Shown here in pieces: positions 25,495-33,577 of a DNA stretch of 64,000 nucleotides; the first letter of the stretch is position 1; each line of letters opens with the position of its first letter. This stretch comes from Treponema zioleckii. GTDB taxonomy: Bacteria; Spirochaetota; Spirochaetia; Treponematales; Treponemataceae. The notes beneath the pieces were generated by a model, which saw nothing but the letters and a program-made list of their open reading frames with translations, was not told the origin of the DNA and ran no database searches. A program made the translations under genes and the position numbers. Where the stretch lies: NCBI RefSeq assembly GCF_014737315.1, contig NZ_JPUF01000002.1, forward strand, positions 62,001 to 126,000, read 5' to 3'.

Positions 25495-26040
25495 AGGAAA
25501 CGCTACAAGTCGACTTTAAAAGTTTGAGTTTGTTTTGTGCGTTTCCCGCAAGTTTTCCTGCGGAAAACTCGCGCTTCACTTTTAGGGATAGGGACGCTAC
25601 AAGTTGACTTTAAAAGTTTGAATTGGCTTTGTGCGTTTCCCGCAAGTTTTCTGGGCAGAAAACTCGCGCTTCACTTTTAAGGGTAGGGACGCTGCAAGTT
25701 GACTTAAAAGTTTAAGTTTGTTTTGTGCGTTTCCTGCAAGTTTTCCTGCGGAGAACTCGCGCTTCACTTTTAGGGATAGGGACGCTACAAGTTGATTTAA
25801 AAGTTTGAGTTGGCTTTGTGCGTTTCCCGCGAGTTTTTCTGACGGAAAACTCGCGCTTCACTTTTAGGGATAGGGACGCTACAAGTTGATTTAAAAGTTT
25901 GAGTTGGCTTTGTGCGTTTCCCGCGAGTTTTTCTGACGGAAAACTCGCGCTTCACTTTTAGGGATAGGAAATGCTACAAGTTGACTTAAAAAGTTTAAGT
26001 TGGCTTTGTGTGTTTTCTGGCAGTTTTCTTGGGGGAAAAC
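25495..26040 (+). repeat. Six-unit tandem array of a ~94 bp element
   Basis: Units start at 25501, 25595, 25690, 25783, 25877 and 25972 (period 93-95). Each has CGCTACAAGT-GACTT, AAAAGTTT, TTTGTGCGTTTCC, an internal inverted repeat of GCAAGTTTTCC/GGAAAACTCGC type, and CTTCACTTTTAGGGATAGGGA. Units 4 and 5 are identical over about 92 bases, so they duplicated recently. Unit 6 is diverged and truncated near 26040. The array fills the 670-base gap between the Rrf2 gene and cysK. No coding potential or spacer-like unique sequence is seen, so it is not a CRISPR. From 26046 a different dispersed palindrome (GTCATGCTGAACTTGTTTCA) follows. Confidence 0.95.
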
Positions 26041-26112
26041 TGCTGGTCATGCTGAACTTGTTTCAGCATCTGTGCCTGTATAGGCAGGTCTTGAAAAGTA
26101 AATGTAAATCCG

Positions 26113-26145
26113 TTAGTATAATTACATACTTTACCGATAGGAAAT
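26113..26145 (+). promoter_or_regulatory. Promoter region of cysK with Rrf2-gene-like motif
   Basis: TTAGTATAATTACATACTT followed by TAGGAAAT matches the motif before the Rrf2 gene. TATAAT overlaps it at 26117-26122 (AGTATAATTA). It ends 19 bases before cysK. It is likely both promoter and operator. Confidence 0.5.
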
Positions 26146-26164
26146 TAAATAAAAGGGGGCCTGT

Positions 26165-27097
26165 ATGGCGAATATTGCAACAAAAATTACTGATTTGGTT
26201 GGAAAGACACCGATTTTGGAACTTTCTAATCTTGAGCAAAAACTTGGGCTTAAAGCAAAAATTCTTGCCAAGCTTGAATATTTTAATCCTGCCGGAAGCG
26301 TAAAAGACCGAATCGCAAAGGCGATGATAGAAGATGCTTTCGCCAGCGGAAAAATCACGAAAGACTCCGTAATTATTGAACCGACTTCCGGAAATACGGG
26401 AATCGGGCTTGCCTCTGCTGCTGCAAGCTACGGATTAAAAATCATTTTGACAATGCCAGAAACCATGTCTGTTGAGCGACGAAATATTCTTAAAGCTTAC
26501 GGAGCAGAACTTGTGCTTACGGACGGTACAAAAGGAATGAAAGGTGCGATTGCGAAGGCTGAGGAACTTGCCCGAACTACACCAAACAGTTTTATTCCTG
26601 GCCAATTTGAAAATCCTGTAAATCCTAAGACTCATTTTGAAACTACCGGACCGGAAATTTGGGAAGATACAGACGGAAATGTTGACGCATTCGTTGCTGG
26701 CGTGGGAACTGGCGGAACTTTGAGCGGAGTTGGCAATTTCTTAAAATCAAAAAAGCCTGACGTAAAAGTTTTTGCAGTTGAGCCTGCAACTTCTCCGGTT
26801 CTTTCAAAGGGAATTCCTGGGCCGCATAAAATTCAGGGAATTGGAGCGGGATTCATTCCGCAGACACTCGATACAAAGGTTTTTGACGAGGTTATTCCTG
26901 TTGAGAGTGATGACGCTTTTGCGGTTGGAAAGGAACTTGGAAAAACTGAGGGATTTTTGACCGGAATTTCTTCTGGTGCCGCTTTGTGGGCCGCAATTCA
27001 GGTTGCTAAGCGTGCTGAATTTGAAGGCAAAACGATTGTAGTCCTCTTGCCGGATTCTGGCGACCGCTATCTTTCGACACCTCTTTTTACGGAATAA
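26165..27097 (+). CDS. cysK: Cysteine synthase (O-acetylserine sulfhydrylase)
   Basis: This 310-residue PLP enzyme makes cysteine from O-acetylserine and sulfide. Family motifs are KILAKLEYFNPAGSVKDRIA (about 33-52, PLP Lys in SVKDR), EPTSGNTGIGLA (about 68-79), VAGVGTGGTLSGVG (about 176-189) and GISSGAALWA near the C-terminus. The length is normal. AAAAGGGGG lies directly upstream of the ATG. No cysE is visible. The upstream Rrf2 regulator and shared promoter motif suggest cysteine- or redox-linked control. A terminator follows. Confidence 0.95.
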   Translation: MANIATKITDLVGKTPILELSNLEQKLGLKAKILAKLEYFNPAGSVKDRIAKAMIEDAFASGKITKDSVIIEPTSGNTGIGLASAAASYGLKIILTMPETMSVERRNILKAYGAELVLTDGTKGMKGAIAKAEELARTTPNSFIPGQFENPVNPKTHFETTGPEIWEDTDGNVDAFVAGVGTGGTLSGVGNFLKSKKPDVKVFAVEPATSPVLSKGIPGPHKIQGIGAGFIPQTLDTKVFDEVIPVESDDAFAVGKELGKTEGFLTGISSGAALWAAIQVAKRAEFEGKTIVVLLPDSGDRYLSTPLFTE

Positions 27098-27126
27098 ACT
27101 GACTTAACTGGCGTTTAACTAACTTT

Positions 27127-27181
27127 AAAACTGCCGCGCACGAGCTTTCAACTTTGAAAGTTTTGTTCGTGGCAGTTTTTT
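27127..27181 (+). terminator. Intrinsic terminator after cysK
   Basis: AACTGCCGCGCACGA pairs with TTCGTGGCAGTT around an inner ACTTTCAAAG-type stem, followed by TTTTTTTT. It lies about 30 bases after the stop. Confidence 0.85.
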
Positions 27182-27372
27182 TTGTCAACTAGAAACCGCG
27201 GAAAAATGCTAATTCCTAGAGGCTATTTTCTGGTTTTACTTTAAAAATATTAAAAATCTCAAGACGGAAAAATGATAAAAATCTCATTTTTGCAAAATAA
27301 AGATACTTTTTTGCATTTTATTGTCTTAAAAAACGATATATGCTAGGCTTTTCCTACTTATTGGAGGGTAAA

Positions 27373-27705
27373 ATGAAAAAAATCATTGTCCTTATCGCGC
27401 TTTTGAGTTTTTTTGGAATGTCGGGATTTTCTGAGCAAAAATCAAAGAAGATTTTTATAGACAATCTTTATACCGTTGAACTTTATTATGATTTTGACGC
27501 AGGAAATTTAAAGCTCATGCTTTTTTCTGATAACCAAAGTCCTTTTGACGAGCAATATGCAGAAGATAACATTGCTGAAGTTATAAATGATTTTTTGAAT
27601 GATAATGATTTGGAGAGCGTCAATCTTGAAAATTCTTCCAGAGATAGAAATTTTTTAGGAAGATATACGGTTGTTGAGCGGATTTATACGATAAAGAAAC
27701 AATAA
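27373..27705 (+). CDS. Small secreted protein of unknown function
   Basis: This 110-residue protein has a signal peptide (MKKIIVLIALLSFFGMSGFS, cleavage before EQK). The mature ~88 residues show alternating hydrophobic segments (IFIDNLYTVELYYDF, LKLMLFSDNQ) and many Asp/Glu/Asn. No Cys or membrane segment remains. The start at 27373 is chosen because a strong TTGGAGG lies 6-10 bases upstream; an earlier in-frame codon at 27340 lies before that site. The DnaA-box cluster begins 30 bases after its stop. Confidence 0.7.
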   Translation: MKKIIVLIALLSFFGMSGFSEQKSKKIFIDNLYTVELYYDFDAGNLKLMLFSDNQSPFDEQYAEDNIAEVINDFLNDNDLESVNLENSSRDRNFLGRYTVVERIYTIKKQ

Positions 27706-27736
27706 AATATCAAAAATTAAGATTAACGGTCGATAG

Positions 27737-27927
27737 TTATTCACAATGAGTGCACATCATGTGGATAACTATTTTTTTTGCCCAAGAAATTTTTCTAAAC
27801 TAACGAAAGTTATCCACATGATGTTAACAATATGTGGATAACCCTGTGTAAAAGCTGTTAGAAAATGTGGAAAACTCTGTGGAAAAGTTGATAAAATTGT
27901 TGATAACTTCAAAAAAATTGTGGATTA
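27737..27927. other. DnaA-box cluster, candidate replication origin (oriC) or DnaA-binding locus
   Basis: Four perfect TTATNCACA boxes occur in 105 bases: 27737-27745 (+), 27760-27768 (-), 27810-27818 (+) and 27833-27841 (-). They form two inverted pairs with identical 14-base spacing. Weaker boxes follow on -: 27845-27853 (TTTTACACA), 27866-27874 and 27878-27886 (both TTTTCCACA), and 27919-27927 (TAATCCACA). AT-rich stretches (TTGATAAAATTGTTGATAAC) lie beside them and could be an unwinding region. Such density is typical of bacterial origins. No dnaA or dnaN lies in the window, and gene orientation does not switch here, so oriC is not certain; a DnaA-titrating or regulatory locus is possible. 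Confidence 0.7.
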
Positions 27928-27942
27928 TTGTAGGATAACATT

Positions 27943-28608
27943 ATGCAAAAAAATCTCCCTTACCACAAACAATTGGACTTAATCCTCGAGGAACTTTGTG
28001 GAAAAAATCCGCCAGAACCGAAGAAAAGCCTGCTTTTACATGCTTGTTGCGGTCCTTGCAGTTCTTATGTAATTGAATATCTTTCATCGATTTTTGATAT
28101 TACAATCTTCTTTTACAATCCGAACATTCATCCGGAGACTGAGTATACGCGGCGTCTGACTGAACTAAAAAAATTCCTTACGGAGTTCCCGGATGCGCTA
28201 AAAAATAAGGTAAAGCTTGTTGTAGACAATTATAATGTTGAAGATTATTTTTCAGCAACTAACGTTCGTTCGGAACCAGAATTGCAAAACGAGCCTGAGC
28301 GAGGCGAACGTTGCCGAAGATGTTATGAATTCAGGATGCGACGAGCTTACGACTATGCCTGCAAAAACGGCTTTGATTATTTTACGACCACGCTGAGCAT
28401 AAGCCCGCATAAAGATTCAAAGATGATAAATGAAATTGGAAAGCTTCTTGAACAAGGTGGTGAGCGAAAGGAAGGCTCCCCAAAATTCCTTCCGAGCGAT
28501 TTTAAAAAACGCGGTGGTTTTTTGAGGAGCACTCAATTGAGCGAAGAGTATGGCCTTTGGCGGCAGGACTATTGTGGCTGTGTTTATTCGCAGGCACGCC
28601 GAGGCTAG
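27943..28608 (+). CDS. queH: Epoxyqueuosine reductase QueH
   Basis: This 221-residue protein (former DUF208) performs the last step of queuosine synthesis, reducing epoxyqueuosine in tRNA. QueH binds a [4Fe-4S] cluster and metal through Cys/Asp residues. Visible are HACCGPCSSYV (about 29-39), YNPNIHPETEY (about 59-69), ERGERCRRCYEFRMRRAY (about 119-136) and YCGCVYS near the C-terminus. The ATG follows the DnaA-box cluster by only 15 bases, so its promoter must lie within or overlap those boxes and DnaA could influence its expression. The stop overlaps that of the convergent GH43 gene by 4 bases. Confidence 0.93.
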   Translation: MQKNLPYHKQLDLILEELCGKNPPEPKKSLLLHACCGPCSSYVIEYLSSIFDITIFFYNPNIHPETEYTRRLTELKKFLTEFPDALKNKVKLVVDNYNVEDYFSATNVRSEPELQNEPERGERCRRCYEFRMRRAYDYACKNGFDYFTTTLSISPHKDSKMINEIGKLLEQGGERKEGSPKFLPSDFKKRGGFLRSTQLSEEYGLWRQDYCGCVYSQARRG

Positions 28609-30122
28609 ACTTCGGAAGTTTTTATTGAGCTTACGGTAACGTAAGAATCTTCGGTTGAACCTGTCGTAAAGGCATAAAAGCCGAACCTTCCGCCGACCCA
28701 GTGGGCGTTTTCGAGGATGAACGGTTTTGATTTTATTTCGATACCGTCATCTACATCGAAGCTGAGTGTTACGTGTGCGGTTCGGTCGTTGATTTTTCTG
28801 AACGAAATGTTGTACTTTACGATTCCGACCGAGCCTTTGTACGGGTACATTCGTATGTTTTCAAATCGTTCTTCGTCGCCGTTCTCGCTTCCCACTGATT
28901 CCACGAAGGAAAAATAGACTTTGCCGTTTTCTTTTCCGATGGCGAGGGCTTTGTATTCATCGCCCAAAAAAACGATTCCCGCACAGCTGTTTTCTTTGAG
29001 GTGCGCGTAATCTATTTCACATTCGAAATCAAAATTTTCTGCATCAATTTTTTTTGTGAGCACGTTAGGGCTTTTCCAAATGTTCGGTTCGCCTGACTTT
29101 ATTGTGGTACAAGCATTGAGCTTGATTCTGTCTTCGTAGAATTCTGCGTATTCGGCTTTTGGATTTGCAGAAAATTGAAAATCCAAAAATGGATTTTTCA
29201 CTTCTTTTTTGTCTGAATAAAATCCGAATGGTTTTTCAAACTCTTTGTACGGTTCGCCTGGCGCTACTCCGCTTTCGATGGCCGTTCCGATTAATGGCCA
29301 GTCATTTGCCCAGCGCATTGGTTGGAGATGAGTGATTCTTCCGTAGATTCCGCGTTCCTGAAAATGAATGAACCAGTCTTTTATTCCTTTGGAGTTTGGT
29401 TTTTCGGTTTCTACCCATCCGCCTTGATGCGGTCCGTTTATAGCTGATTCACCCTGGACGAGTACGATTTTTTCTTCGTAAGGCCCGGTGATTTGTTTTG
29501 AGCGTAGAACTGACTGCCAGCCTGCCGAAACGCCTCCTGCCGGTGCGAAGATGTAATAGAATCCGTTTCTTTTGTAGAATTTTGGCCCTTCGATTGTTGG
29601 TTGCGTCTTTGTTCCGTCAAAAATAATTTTGTCGCCTGAAATTTGGGTCATTGTTTTTGGATCGACTTCAAAAAGGGCAAGTTTTGAATTGAATCCGATG
29701 CGGCTTTTTACGAAAGCATGAACAACAAAAAGTTTTTCGTTTTCCCAGATAGGGCAAGGGTCTTCGAATCCTTTTCCTCTTACGATGCATTTGAGCTCGC
29801 TCCATTTTTCGAGAGGATTCTTTGTGCAAGTGTAAAAAATACCTTCGTCTGGTGTTGCGACAAAAATGTAGAACATGCCGTTGTGGAATCTGATTGATGG
29901 CGCCCAAAGTCCCTTTGCGTTCTGTGGTTTGTCGTATATGGCAAAAGGAATCCGTTGGCAGGCATAATTTTCGAGCTTCCAGTTTACGAGATCCTTTGAT
30001 GTAAGGATTGGAAGGCCTGGCATGAAGTTAAAGCTTGATGCCGTCATGTAAAATGTGTCGCCCACGCAGATTACGTCTGGGTCTGAATAGTCACAAACAA
30101 GGATAGGATTTTGATATTTCAT
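28605..30122 (-). CDS. Glycoside hydrolase family 43 protein (beta-xylosidase/arabinofuranosidase-like)
   Basis: This ~505-residue protein has the GH43 five-bladed propeller followed by a beta-sandwich (about 320-505). The catalytic region shows NPILVCDYSDPDVICVGD near the start (base Asp), GLWAPSIRFHNGMFYIF, DPCPIW (pKa-modulating Asp) and TIEGPKFYKRNG (acid Glu). There is no signal peptide, so it probably acts in the cytoplasm on imported oligosaccharides such as xylo- or arabino-oligomers. ATG 30122 is chosen over an in-frame TTG at 30134 because GGA lies at a normal distance from the ATG. No transporter or other glycosidase neighbours it. It is a single gene. Confidence 0.88.
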   Translation of the reverse strand: MKYQNPILVCDYSDPDVICVGDTFYMTASSFNFMPGLPILTSKDLVNWKLENYACQRIPFAIYDKPQNAKGLWAPSIRFHNGMFYIFVATPDEGIFYTCTKNPLEKWSELKCIVRGKGFEDPCPIWENEKLFVVHAFVKSRIGFNSKLALFEVDPKTMTQISGDKIIFDGTKTQPTIEGPKFYKRNGFYYIFAPAGGVSAGWQSVLRSKQITGPYEEKIVLVQGESAINGPHQGGWVETEKPNSKGIKDWFIHFQERGIYGRITHLQPMRWANDWPLIGTAIESGVAPGEPYKEFEKPFGFYSDKKEVKNPFLDFQFSANPKAEYAEFYEDRIKLNACTTIKSGEPNIWKSPNVLTKKIDAENFDFECEIDYAHLKENSCAGIVFLGDEYKALAIGKENGKVYFSFVESVGSENGDEERFENIRMYPYKGSVGIVKYNISFRKINDRTAHVTLSFDVDDGIEIKSKPFILENAHWVGGRFGFYAFTTGSTEDSYVTVSSIKTSEV

Positions 30123-30320
30123 AGTAATTTCCAAGGCTTTTATAAATTTTTTATTAGATTATGAAAAGAGAAAAATAAATGCAAGTCCCACCTAATTTGC
30201 AAACATTTAGAAAATAATAAAAAAAAGTCGTTTTATTTCAAAAAATTGTAATTTTTGTATTTTCCATACATGCGATATTATAAGCATAAAACAAAGTTCC
30301 AATAAAAAAGGGGGAAAATT

Positions 30321-31073
30321 ATGAAAAAGTTTTCGAAATTAGCAATTATGGGTGGTGCATTGGCACTTTTACTTTCGTTCGGCTTTGTTTCTTGCTCGGA
30401 TTCAGGCAGCGACGATTCTCCTGATACAAGCAAGAGTGCTGTAGAGACAAAAGCTACGGCAAAGACATATAGCTTTGCAGGCGGAACAAATGGTGTCGTT
30501 CTTGCAGACTTAGATGGATGGGATATGGCAACAAAAGATGTAATCTCATCTCCTGTAGCTTCTACCGCAACTGAAAAGACACTTTCTAACGGTGCTGTTC
30601 TTCATTGGAAAGGTGCAAAAGTAGGAACTTTTCGTTTCCGTTCAACACATGATGCAAATGCATCTTTGACAGAAGAAATTGCAAATGCAGCGACTGCCCT
30701 CAACTACAACGGTGGTTTGACAGACGGTGACTTGTTGAGCGGCGTTGACCTCTCAACTGTTGACCGCTATGTTGAGATTTCTGTTGACGGAGCTGGCACA
30801 GTAACTGCAACGGTCGATTTCAAAGGTGCAAAAGAATCTGATAATCCAACAGGTGGCCCTTTCAAAGCAGCTTTCGTAGACAAAGACGGAACAGTTCTTG
30901 GAACAGTTGCTTCTGATGAGGTTACCGCAAGCTCAAAAGATGTAACTATTACAGGTTCAGTCAGTGCAGCAGGCTCTGTTTACCTCGTATTCAGCCGTAA
31001 CGGTGCGAAGAAAGGTTCAAGCGGAACAGGCGGATTGGATGTAAAGACAATCGCTGTAACACCAGCTGAGTAA
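30321..31073 (+). CDS. Lipoprotein, possible carbohydrate-binding type
   Basis: This 250-residue lipoprotein has signal MKKFSKLAIMGGALALLLSF with lipobox FVSC (Cys near residue 26). A Ser/Asp-rich linker (28-45) follows, then a single beta-rich domain with WDMATKDVIS, VLHWKGAKVGTFRF and a C-terminal VYLVFSRNGAKKGSSGTG. Its overall style resembles beta-sandwich modules of secreted glycan-binding proteins, but no family is certain. The remnant gene at 31176-31797 ends with a similar pattern (TLRFNWAATKDMAAGKG, then GGISSFAI). A strong AAAAAGGGGG ribosome site is present. It is monocistronic. Confidence 0.7.
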   Translation: MKKFSKLAIMGGALALLLSFGFVSCSDSGSDDSPDTSKSAVETKATAKTYSFAGGTNGVVLADLDGWDMATKDVISSPVASTATEKTLSNGAVLHWKGAKVGTFRFRSTHDANASLTEEIANAATALNYNGGLTDGDLLSGVDLSTVDRYVEISVDGAGTVTATVDFKGAKESDNPTGGPFKAAFVDKDGTVLGTVASDEVTASSKDVTITGSVSAAGSVYLVFSRNGAKKGSSGTGGLDVKTIAVTPAE

Positions 31074-31101
31074 TCACATATAATCTTTTACAAAAATAGC
31101 A

Positions 31102-31130
31102 AGGGCTTTCCTCAAATCGGGGAAAGCCCT
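31102..31130 (+). terminator. Hairpin after the lipoprotein gene
   Basis: AGGGCTTTCC, loop TCAAATCG and GGGAAAGCCCT form a strong stem 28 bases after the stop. The following GTCTGTTTTG is a poor T-run, so termination efficiency is uncertain. Confidence 0.6.
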
Positions 31131-31175
31131 GTCTGTTTTGTAGCAGAAAAATCTACTAAGTTCAGACACTGGGTA

Positions 31176-31797
31176 TTAGTTGTTTGTCGCTGTGATTGCG
31201 AAGCTCGAAATACCGCCCTTCATATTCTTAATACCCTTGCCAGCTGCCATATCTTTTGTTGCAGCCCAGTTGAAGCGGAGAGTATAAGTTCCAGCGGAAA
31301 GTTTTGTAGATGCGAGGGTTGCAGTCATTGCCTCTTTTGAGCCTTCACCCACATCACCTTTTGCAACCTCTGACGAAGAAGAATCAAGGATTACAATCTG
31401 TCCACCGAGGTTAGCAGATTGAGTATTGAAAGCACTAACATCAACAGAAATAGAAGCTTCAGTCGCAAGAGTGAATTTGTAGTCAACATAACCAACAACA
31501 TCATTAGCCGAAAGTGCAGGTTTTGTAGAGTCATCTGTAGTACCAGCAATTACGATTCCGAATGAATCAGCTTTTGCATTTGTAGACGCCCAGGTGTAGT
31601 TGCATTTTTCCCATTTCGGATATCCATCTTTCAAACCGCCGAACTTATCAGATACATATCCGCCAGCCACAGCTTCCTGAACATCTGTGAACACATCTGT
31701 TGTCTTGGAAAGAGAGAGTAGGTATATTTTCTTCTGAAGAGCCATCATAACTAAGGACGACAGAACCGCCGTTATCGGAAGTACGCGAATTTGGTTA
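31176..31797 (-). pseudogene. Degraded 3' remnant of a secreted protein gene
   Basis: The last ~170 codons (31176-31710) read as a good extracellular domain: TTDVFTDVQEAVAGGYVSDK, KWEKCNYTWAST, TLRFNWAATKDM, SFAITATNN. Upstream, the same frame turns into poor sequence, while another frame reads RTSDNGGSVVLSYDGSSEE (about 31725-31785). Removing one A from the GAAGAAAAT run near 31727 joins the two into one plausible protein. Further upstream there is an in-frame TAA and then the + strand OmpA-like gene, so the N-terminal part and signal peptide are missing. It looks like a truncated, frameshifted relative of surface lipoproteins such as its neighbour. It could also be a longer gene broken by assembly. 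Confidence 0.6.
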
Positions 31798-31852
31798 TTT
31801 ATCTGATTCGTGAGTGAAAAGGTTTTTCGTGGGATTGTCCGATAAATTTCGT

Positions 31853-33469
31853 ATGAAAAGATTTCTGTTGAATATGATTTTTTTTGGATTTGTCGCGGCT
31901 TTTGCATGGAGCGAGGTTTCGCTCAAATATTCTGGTTCGGGCGGATATTCGCTTGTGGAGCGGACGAATCTTCGGCGATACGAGAACGGCAAATATGTTG
32001 GGCTTACAAGCCGTGAGGTTCGTTCGTTCATTTCGCCTGCGGACTCGTATGATGAGTCTAAGAGCGGCGAATTGTGGTTCGACGGAAATTTTTATGTTTC
32101 TCAGGACACTGTTAGAAATCAAAAAGTAGTCAGCACGGGAATACATGATTCAATTTCTTCTATATTCTATATTGGTTCGGACGGAAGAATGACTATGTAC
32201 GAAGATCATGGTTTTCCGTCGTTCAGGAGTTTTCCTGCGTATTCGGCAGAGCCAGTTAAAATCGGGGATTCTTGGACGAGCCAGGCGGAGCGTGCTGTAG
32301 ACCCAATGAACAGCGGCATTTTTACGAAAATCCCGGTGCTCGTTCAGTACACGCTTGTTGGCGAGGAAGTTTTTAAGGGCGAAGAGGTTTACCGCATAAA
32401 AGCGATTTGGCAAACGAATTATAATTTGCGGAATCAGGATTTTGCGGGAGACAAAAATTTAAAAAAGGCTCTTGGCGGTCACAAAGCGGACATTATCGTT
32501 TTAAAAAAGAGCGGTCAGCCGTTTATGATTCTTGATAATGTTGACGAGACGTTTTTTTATGATGACGGAATGCAGGTGAATTTTAAGGGAACGATAACGA
32601 TGTTCACGGAATTTCCGGCGGCACTTGACCGTGACAAGTTGATTCCTGCACTTAACCGTATTGCGAGCGAGAAAAAATCTGGGCGTAAGGCAAAGGCTCT
32701 TGGCGGCGGAAGCGTGGGCGCAATAACCACTGTGAACCATGGCGAGAAAAATGCTGATGAAGGAAAGAATGCCAAAACAGAGGAAGAAGAAAGGAAAGCC
32801 GATTCTTTTGTGCAGGTGAGTGAATTAAAAAATTCGAAAGTTGATGAAAAACAAGGTGCACAAAGGGAAAGTAAGTTAAAATCCGAGGAAAAAAATGCTT
32901 CCGAGCTTAAAAGTGAATTTTCTTCGGGGGAGAAAAAACAAAAATCTTCTGAAAAATCAAATCAAAAAATAAAGTCTAAGACGCGGGATGAGCAAATTTT
33001 GGAGGCTGAAGAAAAGATTCGTTCGCGAAAAACCGGGGAACAAGCCCTTGATACGTTTGATGCCGGAGTTGCGGTTCAGCTTGAAAGTGCGAAGAACGAC
33101 ATGATTTTTGAGGAAACGGATTCGGGCTTGCGGCTCAGGATTCAGAATATCAACTTTCAGGCGGACAGCGCGGAGCTGATTTTGGGCACGGAAGGAAGCC
33201 GTCTTGATGACGTTGCGAAAGTTTTGAAAATGGCTCCGAATTCCAAATTTTTGATTGAGGGGCACACGGCGTCGGTGGGTAAACCTTTAGGCGAGCAGAT
33301 TCTTTCGGAGCAGCGGGCCAGAAAAATTGCAAACGAGCTTGTAAACCGTGGCGTTAGTGCGGACAGTTTTATTGTTCGCGGTTGGGGCGGCAAAAAGCCT
33401 TTAATGCCGAATGACACCGCGGCGGGGCGTTCGATGAATCGTCGCGTGGAAATTACGATTCTTGAATAG
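31853..33469 (+). CDS. OmpA-domain secreted protein
   Basis: This ~538-residue protein has a signal peptide (MKRFLLNMIFFGFVAAFAWS). The N-terminal beta-rich region (about 20-265) is not recognised. A long Lys/Glu/Ser-rich coil (about 275-395) follows, then a C-terminal OmpA-like peptidoglycan-binding domain (about 425-538: INFQADSAELI, FLIEGHTASVGKPLGEQILS, RGWGGKKP, NRRVEITI). The conserved Asp/Arg that hold diaminopimelate appear as TAAGRSMNRR. It likely links the outer membrane to the cell wall. The ATG at 31853 is chosen because it gives a signal peptide; an upstream GTG (31814) does not. Confidence 0.82.
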   Translation: MKRFLLNMIFFGFVAAFAWSEVSLKYSGSGGYSLVERTNLRRYENGKYVGLTSREVRSFISPADSYDESKSGELWFDGNFYVSQDTVRNQKVVSTGIHDSISSIFYIGSDGRMTMYEDHGFPSFRSFPAYSAEPVKIGDSWTSQAERAVDPMNSGIFTKIPVLVQYTLVGEEVFKGEEVYRIKAIWQTNYNLRNQDFAGDKNLKKALGGHKADIIVLKKSGQPFMILDNVDETFFYDDGMQVNFKGTITMFTEFPAALDRDKLIPALNRIASEKKSGRKAKALGGGSVGAITTVNHGEKNADEGKNAKTEEEERKADSFVQVSELKNSKVDEKQGAQRESKLKSEEKNASELKSEFSSGEKKQKSSEKSNQKIKSKTRDEQILEAEEKIRSRKTGEQALDTFDAGVAVQLESAKNDMIFEETDSGLRLRIQNINFQADSAELILGTEGSRLDDVAKVLKMAPNSKFLIEGHTASVGKPLGEQILSEQRARKIANELVNRGVSADSFIVRGWGGKKPLMPNDTAAGRSMNRRVEITILE

Positions 33470-33577
33470 AATTTGCAGAAAAATCTGAACGTTGAATTTG
33501 GCTAAAATCTATGATAAAATCTTGTGCATTTGTTCTTTTGATGATACAAGTGCCTATTATTTAAACAGGAGCTTTTT

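Noticed and set aside
25495-26040. CRISPR array
   Set aside because: The units are almost identical over their full ~94 bases with no variable spacers, and no cas genes are near.
27737-27927. Rho-independent terminator of the small secreted protein gene
   Set aside because: The inverted pairs match DnaA boxes exactly and have no adjacent T-run in terminator position, apart from TTTTTTTT after the first pair, which may still give some termination.
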